A stretch of 64,000 nt of DNA from Pseudonocardia sp. ICBG1293 (GCF_020131355.1 NZ_JAHLEL010000053.1:1-64000), one strand, 5' to 3'. Numbered from the stretch's first letter, positions 24,740-33,040 are shown. The notes: generated from the sequence alone by a model not told the origin. Made by a program: numbers and translations.

Positions 24740-25186
24740 GTGTCGAACGCATCGGACTACGAGGGCATGCTGCGCGCGGCGTCGCTGCGCGTGACGCGTC
24801 CTCGCCTGGCCGTGCTGCAGGCGGTCCACTCCCACCAGCACGCGGACACGGAGTCGATCATCCGTGTCGTGCGGGAGGACCTCGGGGAGGTGTCGCACCA
24901 GGCCGTCTACGACGTCCTGCGTGCGCTGCACTCCTCCGGGCTGGTCCGCAGGATCCAGCCCACCGGTTCCGTCGCGCGGTACGAGGCGCGGGTCGGCGAC
25001 AACCACCACCACGTGGTGTGCCGGTCCTGTGGCGCCATCGCCGACGTCGACTGCACCGTCGGCGCCGCACCCTGTCTCACCGCCTCCGACGACAGCGGCT
25101 TCGTGATCGACGAGGCCGAGGTCGTGTACTGGGGCCGGTGCCCCGACTGCTCATCCACTGATCCCGAGAGGATGTCCCGTGTCTGA
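24740..25186 (+). CDS. furA: Fur-family redox-responsive repressor FurA
   Basis: 148 residues. Winged helix (about 10-80; [57 protein letters not shown]), then the metal and dimer domain with [14 protein letters not shown], the Cys pair C-x2-C and a second CPDC near the end. This matches mycobacterial FurA, which represses katG and itself until oxidised. GTG 24740 is preferred because the promoter elements place the mRNA start there. It overlaps katG by eight bases, so the two are co-transcribed. Confidence 0.93.
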   Translation: MSNASDYEGMLRAASLRVTRPRLAVLQAVHSHQHADTESIIRVVREDLGEVSHQAVYDVLRALHSSGLVRRIQPTGSVARYEARVGDNHHHVVCRSCGAIADVDCTVGAAPCLTASDDSGFVIDEAEVVYWGRCPDCSSTDPERMSRV

Positions 25187-27425
25187 CGAGCACCCCACCG
25201 TCGAGAGCGAGATGAACCGCGAGCAGGACGGCGGTTGCCCCGTCGCCGCCGGCCGCATCGCGCACCCCACCGAAGGTGGCGGCAACCAGAGCTGGTGGCC
25301 CAACCAGCTCAACCTGAAGATCCTCCGCAAGCACGCTCCCGCTGCGGACCCGATGGACGACGGCTTCGACTACGCCGCCGAGTTCGCGACCGTCGACCTC
25401 GACGAGCTCGCCCGCGACGTCGACGCCGTCATCACCACCTCGCAGGACTGGTGGCCCGCCGACCACGGCAGCTACGCCGGGTTCTTCATCCGGATGGCCT
25501 GGCACTCCGCCGGTACCTACCGGACCTACGACGGGCGCGGTGGCGCGGGCGCCGGCATGCAGCGGTTCGCCCCGCTGAACAGCTGGCCCGACAACGGCAA
25601 CCTGGACAAGGCCCGCCGGTTGCTCTGGCCGGTCAAGCAGAAGTGGGGCCGCAAGGTCTCCTGGGCCGACCTGATGGTCTTCGCGGGCAACCGCGCGCAC
25701 GAAATCTCCGGCTTCCCGATGTTCGGCTTCGCCGGCGGCCGTGCCGACGTGTGGGAGCCCGACGAGGACGTCTACTGGGGCTCGGAGAACGTCTGGCTGG
25801 GCAACGAGGCGCGCTACGGCGGCAGCAAGGACTTCGCGCACCGCGAGCTGGAGAAGCCGCTCGGCGCGTCCCACATGGGTCTGATCTACGTCAACCCGGA
25901 GGGCCCGGACGCCAGCGGTGACCCGGTGGCCGCCGCCCGCGACATCCGCGAGACCTTCGGCCGGATGGCGATGAACGACGAGGAGACCGCGGCGCTGATC
26001 GTCGGCGGCCACACCCTCGGCAAGACCCACGGTGCCGCCAACCCCGACGAGAACGGCAACGTCGGCCCCGAGCCGGAGGCCGCCGACATCACCGAGCAGG
26101 GCCTGGGCTGGAAGCAGAACTTCCGGTCCGGCAAGGGCCGTGACGCCATCACCTCCGGGCTCGAGGTCATCTGGACCCGCACCCCGAACCGGTGGAGCCA
26201 CGACTACCTGAAGCACCTCTACGCCTACGAGTGGGAGCTGACCGAGTCCCCGGCCGGTGCCAGGCAGTTCATCGCCAAGGACGCCCCGGAGATCATCCCC
26301 GACCCGGAGCCCGGCTACCCGAACCGCAAGCCGACGATGCTGGTCACCGACGTCGCGCTGCGCGTCGACCCGTCCTACGGCGAGATCACCCACCGCTGGC
26401 TGGACAACCCGTCCGAGTTCGAGGACACCTACCGTCGCGCCTGGTACAAGCTGACCCACCGCGACATGGGCCCGAAGGAGCGCTACATCGGCGCCTGGGT
26501 GCCGCAGGAGGAGCTCCTGTGGCAGGACCCGGTCCCGGCCGTGGACCACGAGCTCGTCTCCGCCGACGACGTCGCGTCGATCAAGGCGAAGGTGCTGGAG
26601 TCCGGCCTGTCGGTCAGCGACCTGGTCAAGACCGCCTGGGCCGCGGCCTCGTCGTTCCGCCAGTCCGACAAGCGCGGTGGTGCCAACGGCGGCCGCATCC
26701 GGCTGGAGCCGCAGCTGCAGTGGGAGGTCAACGACCCCGACACGCTGCGCACCGTGGTCTCGACGCTGGAGTCGATCCAGTCCGACGTCAACGGCTCGCT
26801 CACCGGCGGCAAGAAGATCTCCTTTGCCGACCTGGTCGTGCTGGCCGGTGCCGCCGCGGTGGAGAAGGCCGCCAAGGACGCCGGGCACGACATCACCGTG
26901 CCGTTCGTCCCGGGCCGGACCGACGCCACCCAGGAGAAGACCGACGTCGAGTCGTTCTCCTACCTGGAGCCCACCGCCGACGGCTTCCGCAACTACCGCG
27001 GCAAGGGCCACACCCTGCCCGGCGAGTTCCTGCTCGTCGACCGGGCGAACCTGCTCGGCGTCTCCGCCCCGGAGATGACCGTGCTGGTCGGCGGCCTGCG
27101 TGTGCTGGGTGCCAACACCGGCGGGTCGACGGCCGGCGTGTTCACCGACAAGGTCGGCACCCTGTCCAACGACTTCTTCACCAACCTGCTGGGCCCCGAC
27201 GTCCAGTGGCGTTCGGTCGCCGGTGACGACGACTCCTTCGAGGCCGTCGACGCCTCCGGGAACGTGAAGTGGACCGGCACCCGTGCCGACCTGGTCTTCG
27301 GGTCGAACTCCGAGCTGCGTGCCGTCGCCGAGGTGTACGCCTCCGACGACGCCGAGGAGAAGTTCGTCCGCGACTTCGTCGCCGCCTGGGACAAGGTCAT
27401 GATGGCCGACCGCTACGACGTCTGA
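25179..27425 (+). CDS. katG: Catalase-peroxidase KatG
   Basis: 748 residues, full length for this bifunctional haem enzyme that removes H2O2 and oxidises small donors (and activates isoniazid in mycobacteria). Distal haem residues R105, W108 and H109 ([12 protein letters not shown]), proximal H278 ([12 protein letters not shown]). The Met-Tyr-Trp crosslink needed for catalase activity can be formed by W108, Y237 and M263, spaced exactly as W107, Y229, M255 in M. tuberculosis. The C-terminal duplicated domain is present. GTG start overlaps furA; regulation is by FurA. A strong hairpin follows the stop. Confidence 0.97.
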   Translation: MSDEHPTVESEMNREQDGGCPVAAGRIAHPTEGGGNQSWWPNQLNLKILRKHAPAADPMDDGFDYAAEFATVDLDELARDVDAVITTSQDWWPADHGSYAGFFIRMAWHSAGTYRTYDGRGGAGAGMQRFAPLNSWPDNGNLDKARRLLWPVKQKWGRKVSWADLMVFAGNRAHEISGFPMFGFAGGRADVWEPDEDVYWGSENVWLGNEARYGGSKDFAHRELEKPLGASHMGLIYVNPEGPDASGDPVAAARDIRETFGRMAMNDEETAALIVGGHTLGKTHGAANPDENGNVGPEPEAADITEQGLGWKQNFRSGKGRDAITSGLEVIWTRTPNRWSHDYLKHLYAYEWELTESPAGARQFIAKDAPEIIPDPEPGYPNRKPTMLVTDVALRVDPSYGEITHRWLDNPSEFEDTYRRAWYKLTHRDMGPKERYIGAWVPQEELLWQDPVPAVDHELVSADDVASIKAKVLESGLSVSDLVKTAWAAASSFRQSDKRGGANGGRIRLEPQLQWEVNDPDTLRTVVSTLESIQSDVNGSLTGGKKISFADLVVLAGAAAVEKAAKDAGHDITVPFVPGRTDATQEKTDVESFSYLEPTADGFRNYRGKGHTLPGEFLLVDRANLLGVSAPEMTVLVGGLRVLGANTGGSTAGVFTDKVGTLSNDFFTNLLGPDVQWRSVAGDDDSFEAVDASGNVKWTGTRADLVFGSNSELRAVAEVYASDDAEEKFVRDFVAAWDKVMMADRYDV

Positions 27426-27445
27426 TCGTCGCGTAGCAGCACGAC

Positions 27446-27481
27446 ACGACGCCCGGGCCGGGTCACCGGCCCGGGCGTCGT
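27446..27481 (+). terminator. katG terminator hairpin
   Basis: Perfect 16-bp stem (27446-27461 with 27466-27481) and a GTCA loop, 20 bases after the katG stop codon. Confidence 0.85.
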
Positions 27482-27510
27482 CGTGTCCGGGCCCCGCGCC
27501 GGGCACCCCC

Positions 27511-27572
27511 GTCGAGATACAGCTGGGGGCTGCGGCGCGCGCCCCCGCACGGACCCTGCGCTGCATCTCGAC
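27511..27572. repeat. Dispersed palindrome R1 (GTCGAGATACAGC type)
   Basis: GTCGAGATACAGC at the left and its near complement ending CTGCATCTCGAC at 27572. A diverged member of the family shared with R2 (27586-27643), R3 (28623-28678) and R4 (46175-46230). Extragenic, between converging genes. Confidence 0.65.
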
Positions 27573-27585
27573 GCATTCCGGGACA

Positions 27586-27643
27586 CCGAGATGCAGCTCA
27601 GCGGGCTGAGGAGATCCACAACTCCCGCTGAGCTGCATCTCGG
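27586..27643. repeat. Dispersed palindrome R2, best-conserved copy
   Basis: Perfect 20-bp arms CCGAGATGCAGCTCAGCGGG (27586-27605) and complement (27624-27643) around an 18-base centre that includes GGAGATCCACAACT. The inverse of this centre appears in R3, so the whole 58-bp unit, not only the stem, is conserved. Confidence 0.8.
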
Positions 27644-27690
27644 CGGGTCGGCGCCGGCGGTACCGGTCGACGGGCGCCCGTGGCCGGGCG

Positions 27691-27870
27691 TCAGTGCTGC
27701 AGCAGCCGTGGGGCCCAGGTCCCGGCGCGCGGGCGGGCGGCCCACCACAGGCGCGCGTAGACGGCGTGCAGGCGCCCCGGGCAGCCGCGGGCCAGGCGGT
27801 GCGCCGCGGACTCGCGGTGCAGGTCCGCCATCCGCGCCCGCGCGAGGTGGGCCCAGTGGTCCTCGATCAC
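27691..27870 (-). CDS. 59-aa protein translationally coupled to the regulator
   Basis: A short frame from GTG 27870 to TGA at 27691. CAGGAGA lies seven bases upstream, and the GTG overlaps the TGA of the preceding winged-helix gene by four bases (GTGA), the classic sign of coupled translation. The product is basic and rich in Ala, Arg, His and Trp (MIEDHWAHLARARMADLHRE at its start; VYARLWWAARPRAG later). I do not recognise it. The ribosome-binding site and overlap make it a real gene more likely than not. Confidence 0.6.
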   Translation of the reverse strand: MIEDHWAHLARARMADLHRESAAHRLARGCPGRLHAVYARLWWAARPRAGTWAPRLLQH

Positions 27871-28478
27871 GGCGCGTCTCCTGGCGGCTCGGGCGGGGTG
27901 ATCTCACCGGGCGGGCGCGGGAGCCACGTCCCGAAGAAGAACTCGACCGGACGCGCCCCCGGGGGACGGGTGGACGGGTCGTCCCGGCGCTCCCGGAACC
28001 GGCGCGAGACGGCGATCAGCTCGGCGTTCAGCTCCGCGAGCTCCGCGGCGGTCATCCAGGTGGAACCCGCGGAGAATCCGGCGCCCTCCCGCCACTCGGG
28101 CGCCTCGGCCCCGGCCCGCCGGAACCACCGCTTCATCTTGTCGGCGACCCGGTCGACGTAGACCTCCGACAGTGTCTCGGCGGCCATGGCGGTCTCCGGC
28201 TCCATGTCGTCCTCGACACCCCAGGACTGGCCGTAGCGGACGAGCTTCCAGGGCTTCTCCCGTCCGCGACCGCCCTCGGCCTGTTCGACGAAGCCGTACT
28301 TGGCGAGGATCCCCAGGTGGTAGGCGCAGCTGGCGACACTCTCCCCGGTGAGCTCGGCACACCGGGTCGCGGTCGCGGTCCGCTCGAGACCGACCACCTC
28401 CAGCAGCTCCACCCGCAGCGGATGGGCCAGCGCACGCAGCCGCGCGGGGTCGGTGAGGGTGTAGGGCTCCTTCGGCAC
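27867..28478 (-). CDS. Winged-helix (ArsR-like HTH_20) transcriptional regulator
   Basis: 203 residues. The first 85 form an ArsR-type winged helix: LTDPARLRALAHPLRVELLEVV, ATRCAELTGESVASCAYHLGILAKYGFVEQAEGG, then GREKPWKLVRYGQSW. The C-terminal half is helical (AETLSEVYVDRVADKMKRWFRRAG; TAAELAELNAELIAVSRRFRER), like the effector part of small actinobacterial HTH_20 regulators. GTG 28478 is used here; TTG 28487 is an in-frame alternative. A palindrome and AT-rich promoter lie just upstream, suggesting autoregulation. A coupled 59-aa gene follows. Confidence 0.85.
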   Translation of the reverse strand: MPKEPYTLTDPARLRALAHPLRVELLEVVGLERTATATRCAELTGESVASCAYHLGILAKYGFVEQAEGGRGREKPWKLVRYGQSWGVEDDMEPETAMAAETLSEVYVDRVADKMKRWFRRAGAEAPEWREGAGFSAGSTWMTAAELAELNAELIAVSRRFRERRDDPSTRPPGARPVEFFFGTWLPRPPGEITPPEPPGDAP

Positions 28479-28497
28479 GCGAGTCAACGTACCTTTA

Positions 28498-28511
28498 TCA
28501 AGATACCTTGA
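28498..28511. promoter_or_regulatory. Operator-like palindrome upstream of the winged-helix gene
   Basis: TCAAG-ATAC-CTTGA, a perfect 5-bp inverted repeat within one of the few AT-rich patches here (ACCTTTATCAAGATACC). It sits between the minus-strand regulator and an orphan ribosome-binding site plus ATG on the plus strand, as expected for a shared divergent operator. Confidence 0.6.
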
Positions 28512-28526
28512 GCAAGGAGTCTCGAC

Positions 28527-28667
28527 ATGCAGGGACCAGTCCGACCCGAGCGGGTCGGGATGCGGCCGAGGCCGCCCGGCGCACGGGCGCACGGGCCCGA
28601 GCTGCAGCGCGGCATCCGCCATCGAGAGGCAGCTCAGCGGGAGTTGTCGATCTCCACAGCCCGCTGA
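28527..28667 (+). other. Truncated relic of a divergent gene (46 codons)
   Basis: ATG 28527 follows AAGGAG at good spacing and the operator above, the position expected for a gene divergent from and controlled by the regulator. The frame reads MQGPVRPERVGMRPR and then runs into repeat R3, ending at TGA 28667. It looks like the start of a gene whose body was lost next to the repeats. It could also be chance. Confidence 0.3.
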
Positions 28668-28678
28668 GCTGCATCTCG
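28623..28678. repeat. Dispersed palindrome R3
   Basis: CGAGAGGCAGCTCAGCGGG (28623-28641) pairs, with one mismatch, with 28660-28678. The 18-base centre contains GAGTTGTCGATCTCCACAG, the reverse complement pattern of the R2 centre. Confidence 0.75.
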
Positions 28679-28722
28679 GCGACCGGCGAGCCGGGCGGCG
28701 CGCCGGAACGGCGGAGCGCCGG

Positions 28723-28850
28723 CGCGGCGGCGCGGCGGCGCGGCGGCGCGGCGGCGCGGCGGCGCGGCGGCGCGGCGGTGCGGCGGTGCGGCGGTGCGGC
28801 GGTGCGGCGGTGCGGCGGTGCGGCGGTGCGGCGGTGCGGCGGTGCGGCGG
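28723..28850. repeat. 8-bp minisatellite: 7 x CGCGGCGG then 9 x TGCGGCGG
   Basis: Sixteen exact octamers, 128 bp, with a clean switch of one base (C to T) after the seventh. Because eight is not a multiple of three, all frames stay open through it and create false long reading frames on both strands. It lies outside genes, between R3 and the hydrolase gene end. Confidence 0.92.
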
Positions 28851-28909
28851 TGCACGGTACGGGGTGGGGGGCCGGCGGGACCCAGGAGACCCTGGAGGTG
28901 CACGGCGGG

Positions 28910-29617
28910 TCACCCCAGCCCGTCGAGCACCTCCGCGAGCCCCGCGGGCTCGGACAGCATCGGCCAGTGCCCCGTCGGCAGCGCCACGAATCTCCACTCC
29001 GGACCGTCCATCTCCGCGAACCCCGGCACTCCCGCCTCGATCAGCTCGCGGACGTCGGCGGGGGTGAAGCTGCAGGCCACGACGGTCTTCGGCAGCGAGG
29101 GGTCGACCGTCCCGCGCGGGGCGCCGGTGAGTACCACCCCGGCCGGCTCGGCCACCGAGCGGGCGCGGACGTCGTCGAACACGGCGTCGGGGATGCCCGC
29201 GGTACTGCTGCCGGCCGCGTCGAGCTCGGCGCGGGACGGCATCGGGAGCGCGCCGTGTGCAGCGAGAGTCGCCCGGGTCACGGCCTGCGCGTCGGGCGCG
29301 GAGAAGTCGATCTGCGCGACGCCGTCGGGCGGCGGGCCGGTGTCGACGAACACCAGGTGCGCGAGCCGGTCCCGGGCCTGCTCGGCCACCGCCGCGCAGA
29401 CCGGTCCCGCGCCGCTGTGGCCGACGAGCACCACCGGCTCGCCGGCGTCCCCCAGCGCGGCGAGGATCTCGTCGACGCGGGTCCGGGCGGTGGCGGCGGG
29501 GTCGTGGCCGAGATCGAGCGCGGTCACGTCGTGCCCGCGGGAGCGCAGGTCGTCCGCGACCGCGCTCCAGGCCGACGCGTCGATCCAGAACCCGGGAACC
29601 AGGAGGTAGCTCGTCAT
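28910..29617 (-). CDS. Alpha/beta hydrolase
   Basis: 235 residues with the alpha/beta-hydrolase fold. It opens TSYLLVPGFWIDASAWSAV (oxyanion-hole strand), has the nucleophile elbow GHSGAG (serine near residue 69), and a C-terminal histidine in LPTGHWPMLSEPAGLA. The pattern resembles small esterase or salicylate-esterase-like hydrolases of actinobacteria. Substrate unknown. ATG 29617 has only a weak ribosome-binding site. It is co-directional with the DUF5997 gene, 45 bp apart. Confidence 0.88.
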   Translation of the reverse strand: MTSYLLVPGFWIDASAWSAVADDLRSRGHDVTALDLGHDPAATARTRVDEILAALGDAGEPVVLVGHSGAGPVCAAVAEQARDRLAHLVFVDTGPPPDGVAQIDFSAPDAQAVTRATLAAHGALPMPSRAELDAAGSSTAGIPDAVFDDVRARSVAEPAGVVLTGAPRGTVDPSLPKTVVACSFTPADVRELIEAGVPGFAEMDGPEWRFVALPTGHWPMLSEPAGLAEVLDGLG

Positions 29618-29661
29618 GCGCCGAGCCTGACGACGGACGAGGACAGGTCCGGTCCTCGGTG

Positions 29662-30039
29662 CTACTTCTGCTGCTGCTGGGCCTTCAGCCGGGCGGCCTC
29701 GCGCTGGCTCTCGGCGCGGGTGGCCCGCTCACGGGCCAGCCACTCGGGCTCCTCGGACTTGATCGAGGCGATCTGCTCGGTGGTGAGCGGCTCGGTGATC
29801 CCCGCTCGGGCCAGCCCCGAGATGGACACCCCGAGCCGGTCCGCGACGACCGGGCGCGGGTGCGGCCCGGTGGTGCGCAGCGTGCGCAGCCACTCCGGCG
29901 GGTCGGCCTGCAGGGCGACGAGCTCGTCGCGCGAGACGACCCCCTCGCGGAAGTCGGCGGGGGTGGCCTCGAGGAGCACGCCGAGCTTCTTCGCCGCGGT
30001 CGCGGGCTTCATCGTCTGGGCGGACCTCTGGCGCGTCAT
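29662..30039 (-). CDS. DUF5997 family protein
   Basis: 125 residues beginning MTRQRSAQTMKPATAAKKLGVLLEATPADF, the signature of DUF5997, a small actinobacterial family of unknown function. The middle contains a predicted helix-turn-helix-like stretch (VADRLGVSISGLARAGITEPLTTEQIASI) and the tail is a charged helix ending in QQQQK. It is divergent from, and only 30 bp from, the LysR-type effector-domain gene at 30070. I recall the two being neighbours in many actinobacteria, which hints at a joint role. Confidence 0.8.
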   Translation of the reverse strand: MTRQRSAQTMKPATAAKKLGVLLEATPADFREGVVSRDELVALQADPPEWLRTLRTTGPHPRPVVADRLGVSISGLARAGITEPLTTEQIASIKSEEPEWLARERATRAESQREAARLKAQQQQK

Positions 30040-30069
30040 GCCACCAGGCTAGGCGGCTAGCCTCGAGCG

Positions 30070-30750
30070 GTGACCGCCACGTCCTTCCACCTCGGCTACG
30101 TCCCGGGTGTCACGCCCGGCAAGTGGACCCGGATGTGGGCCGAGCGCCGCCCCGGGGTCCCGCTGGAGCTGCACACGGTGAGCCCGGCCGAGGCGGCGGA
30201 CCTGGTCCGCGCGGGCACGGTGGACGCCGCGGTCACCCGGCTGCCGATCGACCGGACCGGCCTGCACGCGATCCCGCTCTACACCGAGACGACGGTGGTC
30301 GTCGTGCCGAAGGAGCACGTGGTGACCGCGGCGGACGAGCTGACCGTCGCCGACCTCGCGGACGAGATCGTCCTGCGCCCCGGGGACGACACCCTGGACT
30401 GGGCCGGGGGGCCACCCGGCCGGGCCGCGGAGCACATCCCGCCGACGACGGCCGAGGCGGTCGAGATCGTCGCGGCGGGGGTCGGGCTGCTGGTCGTCCC
30501 GCAGTCGCTGGCCCGGCTGCACCACCGCCGGGACCTCACCTACCGGCCCCTGGTCGACGCCCCGGGCTCGGGCGTGGCACTGACCTGGCCGGACGCGGAG
30601 AACAGCGACCTGATGGAGGAGTTCATCGGGATCGTGCGCGGCCGCTCGGCGCACAGCACGCGGACCCGGCGCAGCGCACCCCCGGCCGCGCCCGCACCCC
30701 GTCCCGCGTCGGGCGCGGGACGACGACGCCCCACGCGGCGCCGCCGCTAG
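30070..30750 (+). CDS. LysR-type substrate-binding domain protein lacking an HTH
   Basis: 226 residues from GTG 30070. The fold is the periplasmic-binding-like effector domain of LysR regulators (HLGYVPGVTPGKWTRMWAERRPGVPLELHTV, AAVTRLP, PLYTETTVVVVPKEH, AVEIVAAGVGLLVVPQSLARLHHR), but the DNA-binding domain is absent and the gene starts at the effector domain. It ends in a basic RRRPTRRRR tail. The stop codon TAG is shared with an inserted IS630 element: T and A are the target dinucleotide, G is the first base of the IS. The protein is therefore unchanged by the insertion. Confidence 0.83.
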   Translation: MTATSFHLGYVPGVTPGKWTRMWAERRPGVPLELHTVSPAEAADLVRAGTVDAAVTRLPIDRTGLHAIPLYTETTVVVVPKEHVVTAADELTVADLADEIVLRPGDDTLDWAGGPPGRAAEHIPPTTAEAVEIVAAGVGLLVVPQSLARLHHRRDLTYRPLVDAPGSGVALTWPDAENSDLMEEFIGIVRGRSAHSTRTRRSAPPAAPAPRPASGAGRRRPTRRRR

Positions 30751-31881
30751 TGTTGCGGTAACTAGGTTACTTTACTCACGGGCTGGTTTACGGGATCATG
30801 AGCTGTGCCGTTGACTGTGACCGTGGACGTTCCGGCCGCCGACCGCGAGGTGCTGGAGTCCTGGCTGCGTTCCTCGTCGGTTTCGGCGGGACTGGCCCGA
30901 CGGGGCAGGATCGTGTTGCTGGCCGCGGACGGGGTGGCGGTCAAGGACATCGTCACACTGGTCGGGGCGTCGAAGGCGACGGTGATCGGGTGGAAGAAGC
31001 GTTACGCCGCTGAGGGGATCGCCGGGCTGGCCGACCGGCCCAAGGCGGGCCGGCCGCCGGTGATCGACGAGGTCGCGGTCGTGCTCGCCACGCTGGAACC
31101 GCCGCCTGAGCGGCTCGGAGTCACGCACTGGTCGTCACGGCTGCTCGGTGCCGAGCTCGGGATCTCCCACGTGTGGATCGGCAAGATTTGGCGGCGGTGG
31201 GGGCTGCAGCCGTGGAAGTCCGAGACGTTCAAGTTCTCCACCGATCCCGAGCTCGAAGCCAAGGTCCGCGACATCGTCGGGTTGTATCTGAACCCGCCGG
31301 ACAAGGCCGTCGTGCTCTGCGTCGACGAGAAATCCCAGGTCCAGGCCCTGGACCGGACAGCGCCGATCCTGCCGATCATGCCCGGTATCCCGGAGAAACG
31401 GACGCATGACTACGTCCGTCACGGCACCACCACGCTGTTCGCGGCGTTAGAGGTCGCGACCGGGCGGGTCGAGCAGGCGGGCCTGCCGCGGCATCGCCAT
31501 CAGGAGTTCCTGCGGTTCCTCAAGCAGGTCGCGAAGGCCTACCCGCGGCGCAAGCTGCACCTGGTGGTGGACAACTACGCGACCCACAAGCACCCCGCAG
31601 TGAAGGCCTGGCTGGCCCGCAACCCGCGGATCACCCTGCACTTCACCCCGACCTCGGGATCGTGGCTGAACATGGTCGAGGTCTTTTTCGGGGTCATCAC
31701 CCGCCAGGCCATTCGCCACGGCAGCTTCGGCAGCTTCGGCAGCGTCAGAGAACTGATCGGCGCGATCGGCCGGTTCATCGACGGCTGGAACGAACGCTGC
31801 CACCCGTTCATCTGGACCAAACCCGCAGACCACCTACTCAACCACTGCCGACCCGGTCAAAGAACATCGTTTACGCGACAC
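30750..31881 (+). mobile_element. IS630-family insertion sequence (1132 bp)
   Basis: Lies between duplicated TA dinucleotides (30748-30749 and 31882-31883), the target of this family. Imperfect terminal repeats: GTGTTGCGGTAACTAGGTT at the left, and the complement of GTGTCGCGTAAACGATGTT at the right. It has separated the LysR-like gene from its terminator at 31898-31932. Confidence 0.88.
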
Positions 31882-31884
31882 TAG
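30805..31884 (+). CDS. IS630-family DDE transposase
   Basis: 359 residues from GTG 30805. N-terminal HTH (about 30-85; VAVKDIVTLVGASKATVIGWKKRY), then the DDE domain with D174 in LCVDEKSQVQ, D256 in LVVDNYATHKHP and E292 in SWLNMVEVFFG, giving the usual DD35E spacing. The reading frame is intact. Its stop codon is formed by the right-hand target TA plus a host G, so the stop depends on the insertion site. Confidence 0.94.
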   Translation: MPLTVTVDVPAADREVLESWLRSSSVSAGLARRGRIVLLAADGVAVKDIVTLVGASKATVIGWKKRYAAEGIAGLADRPKAGRPPVIDEVAVVLATLEPPPERLGVTHWSSRLLGAELGISHVWIGKIWRRWGLQPWKSETFKFSTDPELEAKVRDIVGLYLNPPDKAVVLCVDEKSQVQALDRTAPILPIMPGIPEKRTHDYVRHGTTTLFAALEVATGRVEQAGLPRHRHQEFLRFLKQVAKAYPRRKLHLVVDNYATHKHPAVKAWLARNPRITLHFTPTSGSWLNMVEVFFGVITRQAIRHGSFGSFGSVRELIGAIGRFIDGWNERCHPFIWTKPADHLLNHCRPGQRTSFTRH

Positions 31885-31897
31885 GTCCCGGACACGA

Positions 31898-31932
31898 CGA
31901 CGCCCCCGGTGCACGGGGCACCGGGGGCGTCG
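31898..31932. terminator. Bidirectional terminator hairpin
   Basis: Perfect 15-bp stem (31898-31912 with 31918-31932), loop ACGGG. Before the IS630 insertion it would have lain about 15 bases after the LysR-like gene and it also ends the convergent desaturase gene. Confidence 0.85.
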
Positions 31933-31951
31933 GACGTATGACGCGGGCGGA

Positions 31952-32920
31952 TCAGGCCGCGGCGGGCTCCGGCTTCTTCGAGAGCTTCTCGAGGCGGCGC
32001 GTGGTGGGCCAGCGGACCGCGGTCGCCCAGCCGAGCTTCTCGAAGCCCCGGATGACGACGGCCGAGATGTCGACCTGGCCCTTCTTCACGCCGTGCCGGG
32101 CGCAGGTCGGGTCGGCGTGGTGCAGGTTGTGCCAGGACTCGCCGAAGGACAGGACCGCCAGCCACCAGACGTTGGCGGACTTGTCGCGGGAGGCGAAGGG
32201 GCGCTCACCCCAGATGTGGCAGATCGAGTTGATCGACCAGGTGACGTGGTGCAGCACCGCGACGCGGACCAGACCGGCCCAGAAGAACGCGGTGAACGCG
32301 CCCCACCAGGACATCGTGACGAGGCCGCCGATGAGCGCCGGGCCCGCCAGGCTGAAGACGACGATCAGCGGGAACGCCTTCTCGACGCGCATGATGTCGC
32401 GGTCGGCGAGCAGGTCCGGGGCGAACCGCTTCATGTTGGTGAGGTCGCGGTTGAAGATCCAGCCCAGGTGCGAGTGCCAGAAGCCCTTGACCAGCGCCTT
32501 CGCGCCGGTGCCGTAGAGCCACGGCGAGTGCGGGTCGCCCTCCTTGTCGGAGAACGCGTGGTGGCGGCGGTGGTCGCCGACCCAGTCGAGCACGCTGCCC
32601 TGCAGCGAGATGCTGCCCGCGATCGCCAGGGCGATCCGCAGCGGACGGTTGGCCTTGAACGAGCCGTGGGTGAAGTAGCGGTGGAAACCGACGGTCACAC
32701 CCAGGCCGCTGACGGCGTAGAAGACGACGAACAGCGCGACGTCGACCCATCCGAGACCCCAGCCCCACGCCAGCGGGACGGCGGCGAACAGCGCGAGCGT
32801 CGGGAGGACGACGAACAGTCCGACCAGGAACATCGCGCCGGGCGGGCGCTGCCCGTCGATGATCGGCGCGGGCGTCCGCTTCTCGGACGTGCTGCGGGGA
32901 GGTGCGGCCTCGAGCGTCAT
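31952..32920 (-). CDS. Membrane acyl-CoA (delta-9 type) fatty-acid desaturase
   Basis: 322 residues. It introduces a double bond into acyl chains, keeping membrane fluidity, using a di-iron centre bound by three histidine clusters: HRYFTH, HRRHH and HNLHH, all present in order. Hydrophobic segments lie around 35-85 and 185-230. The protein resembles DesA3-like stearoyl-CoA desaturases, which need an electron-transfer partner that is not encoded nearby. ATG 32920 is chosen because the sequence before it is not protein-like; the ribosome-binding site is weak. Divergent from the LLM gene at 33041. Confidence 0.92.
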   Translation of the reverse strand: MTLEAAPPRSTSEKRTPAPIIDGQRPPGAMFLVGLFVVLPTLALFAAVPLAWGWGLGWVDVALFVVFYAVSGLGVTVGFHRYFTHGSFKANRPLRIALAIAGSISLQGSVLDWVGDHRRHHAFSDKEGDPHSPWLYGTGAKALVKGFWHSHLGWIFNRDLTNMKRFAPDLLADRDIMRVEKAFPLIVVFSLAGPALIGGLVTMSWWGAFTAFFWAGLVRVAVLHHVTWSINSICHIWGERPFASRDKSANVWWLAVLSFGESWHNLHHADPTCARHGVKKGQVDISAVVIRGFEKLGWATAVRWPTTRRLEKLSKKPEPAAA

Positions 32921-33004
32921 GCGTCCACTGTCGCGGCGACCGTACCCCGCCGACAGTGCGGCTAACCCCCCTGTTGCGATTCGGGTTCCACCCCCGGTCC
33001 GGAC

Positions 33005-33040
33005 TTGACCCGCGAGTAACTTGTGAGTACTGAACGGGGA
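33005..33040 (+). promoter_or_regulatory. Candidate promoter for a leaderless LLM mRNA
   Basis: TTGACC (33005-33010), an 18-bp spacer, TACTGA (33029-33034), then six bases to GTG 33041. The spacing fits a transcript that begins at the GTG. No Shine-Dalgarno is placed well for either candidate start. Confidence 0.45.

Noticed and set aside
27426-28910. CRISPR array at the repeats near katG and the minisatellite
   Set aside because: The palindromes are not regularly spaced, the octamers have no spacers, and no cas genes are present.
28508-30052. A 514-codon plus-strand open frame spanning the minisatellite, hydrolase and DUF5997 genes
   Set aside because: It is kept open by the 8-bp repeat and by GC-rich antisense sequence; the minus-strand genes have clear motifs and codon structure.
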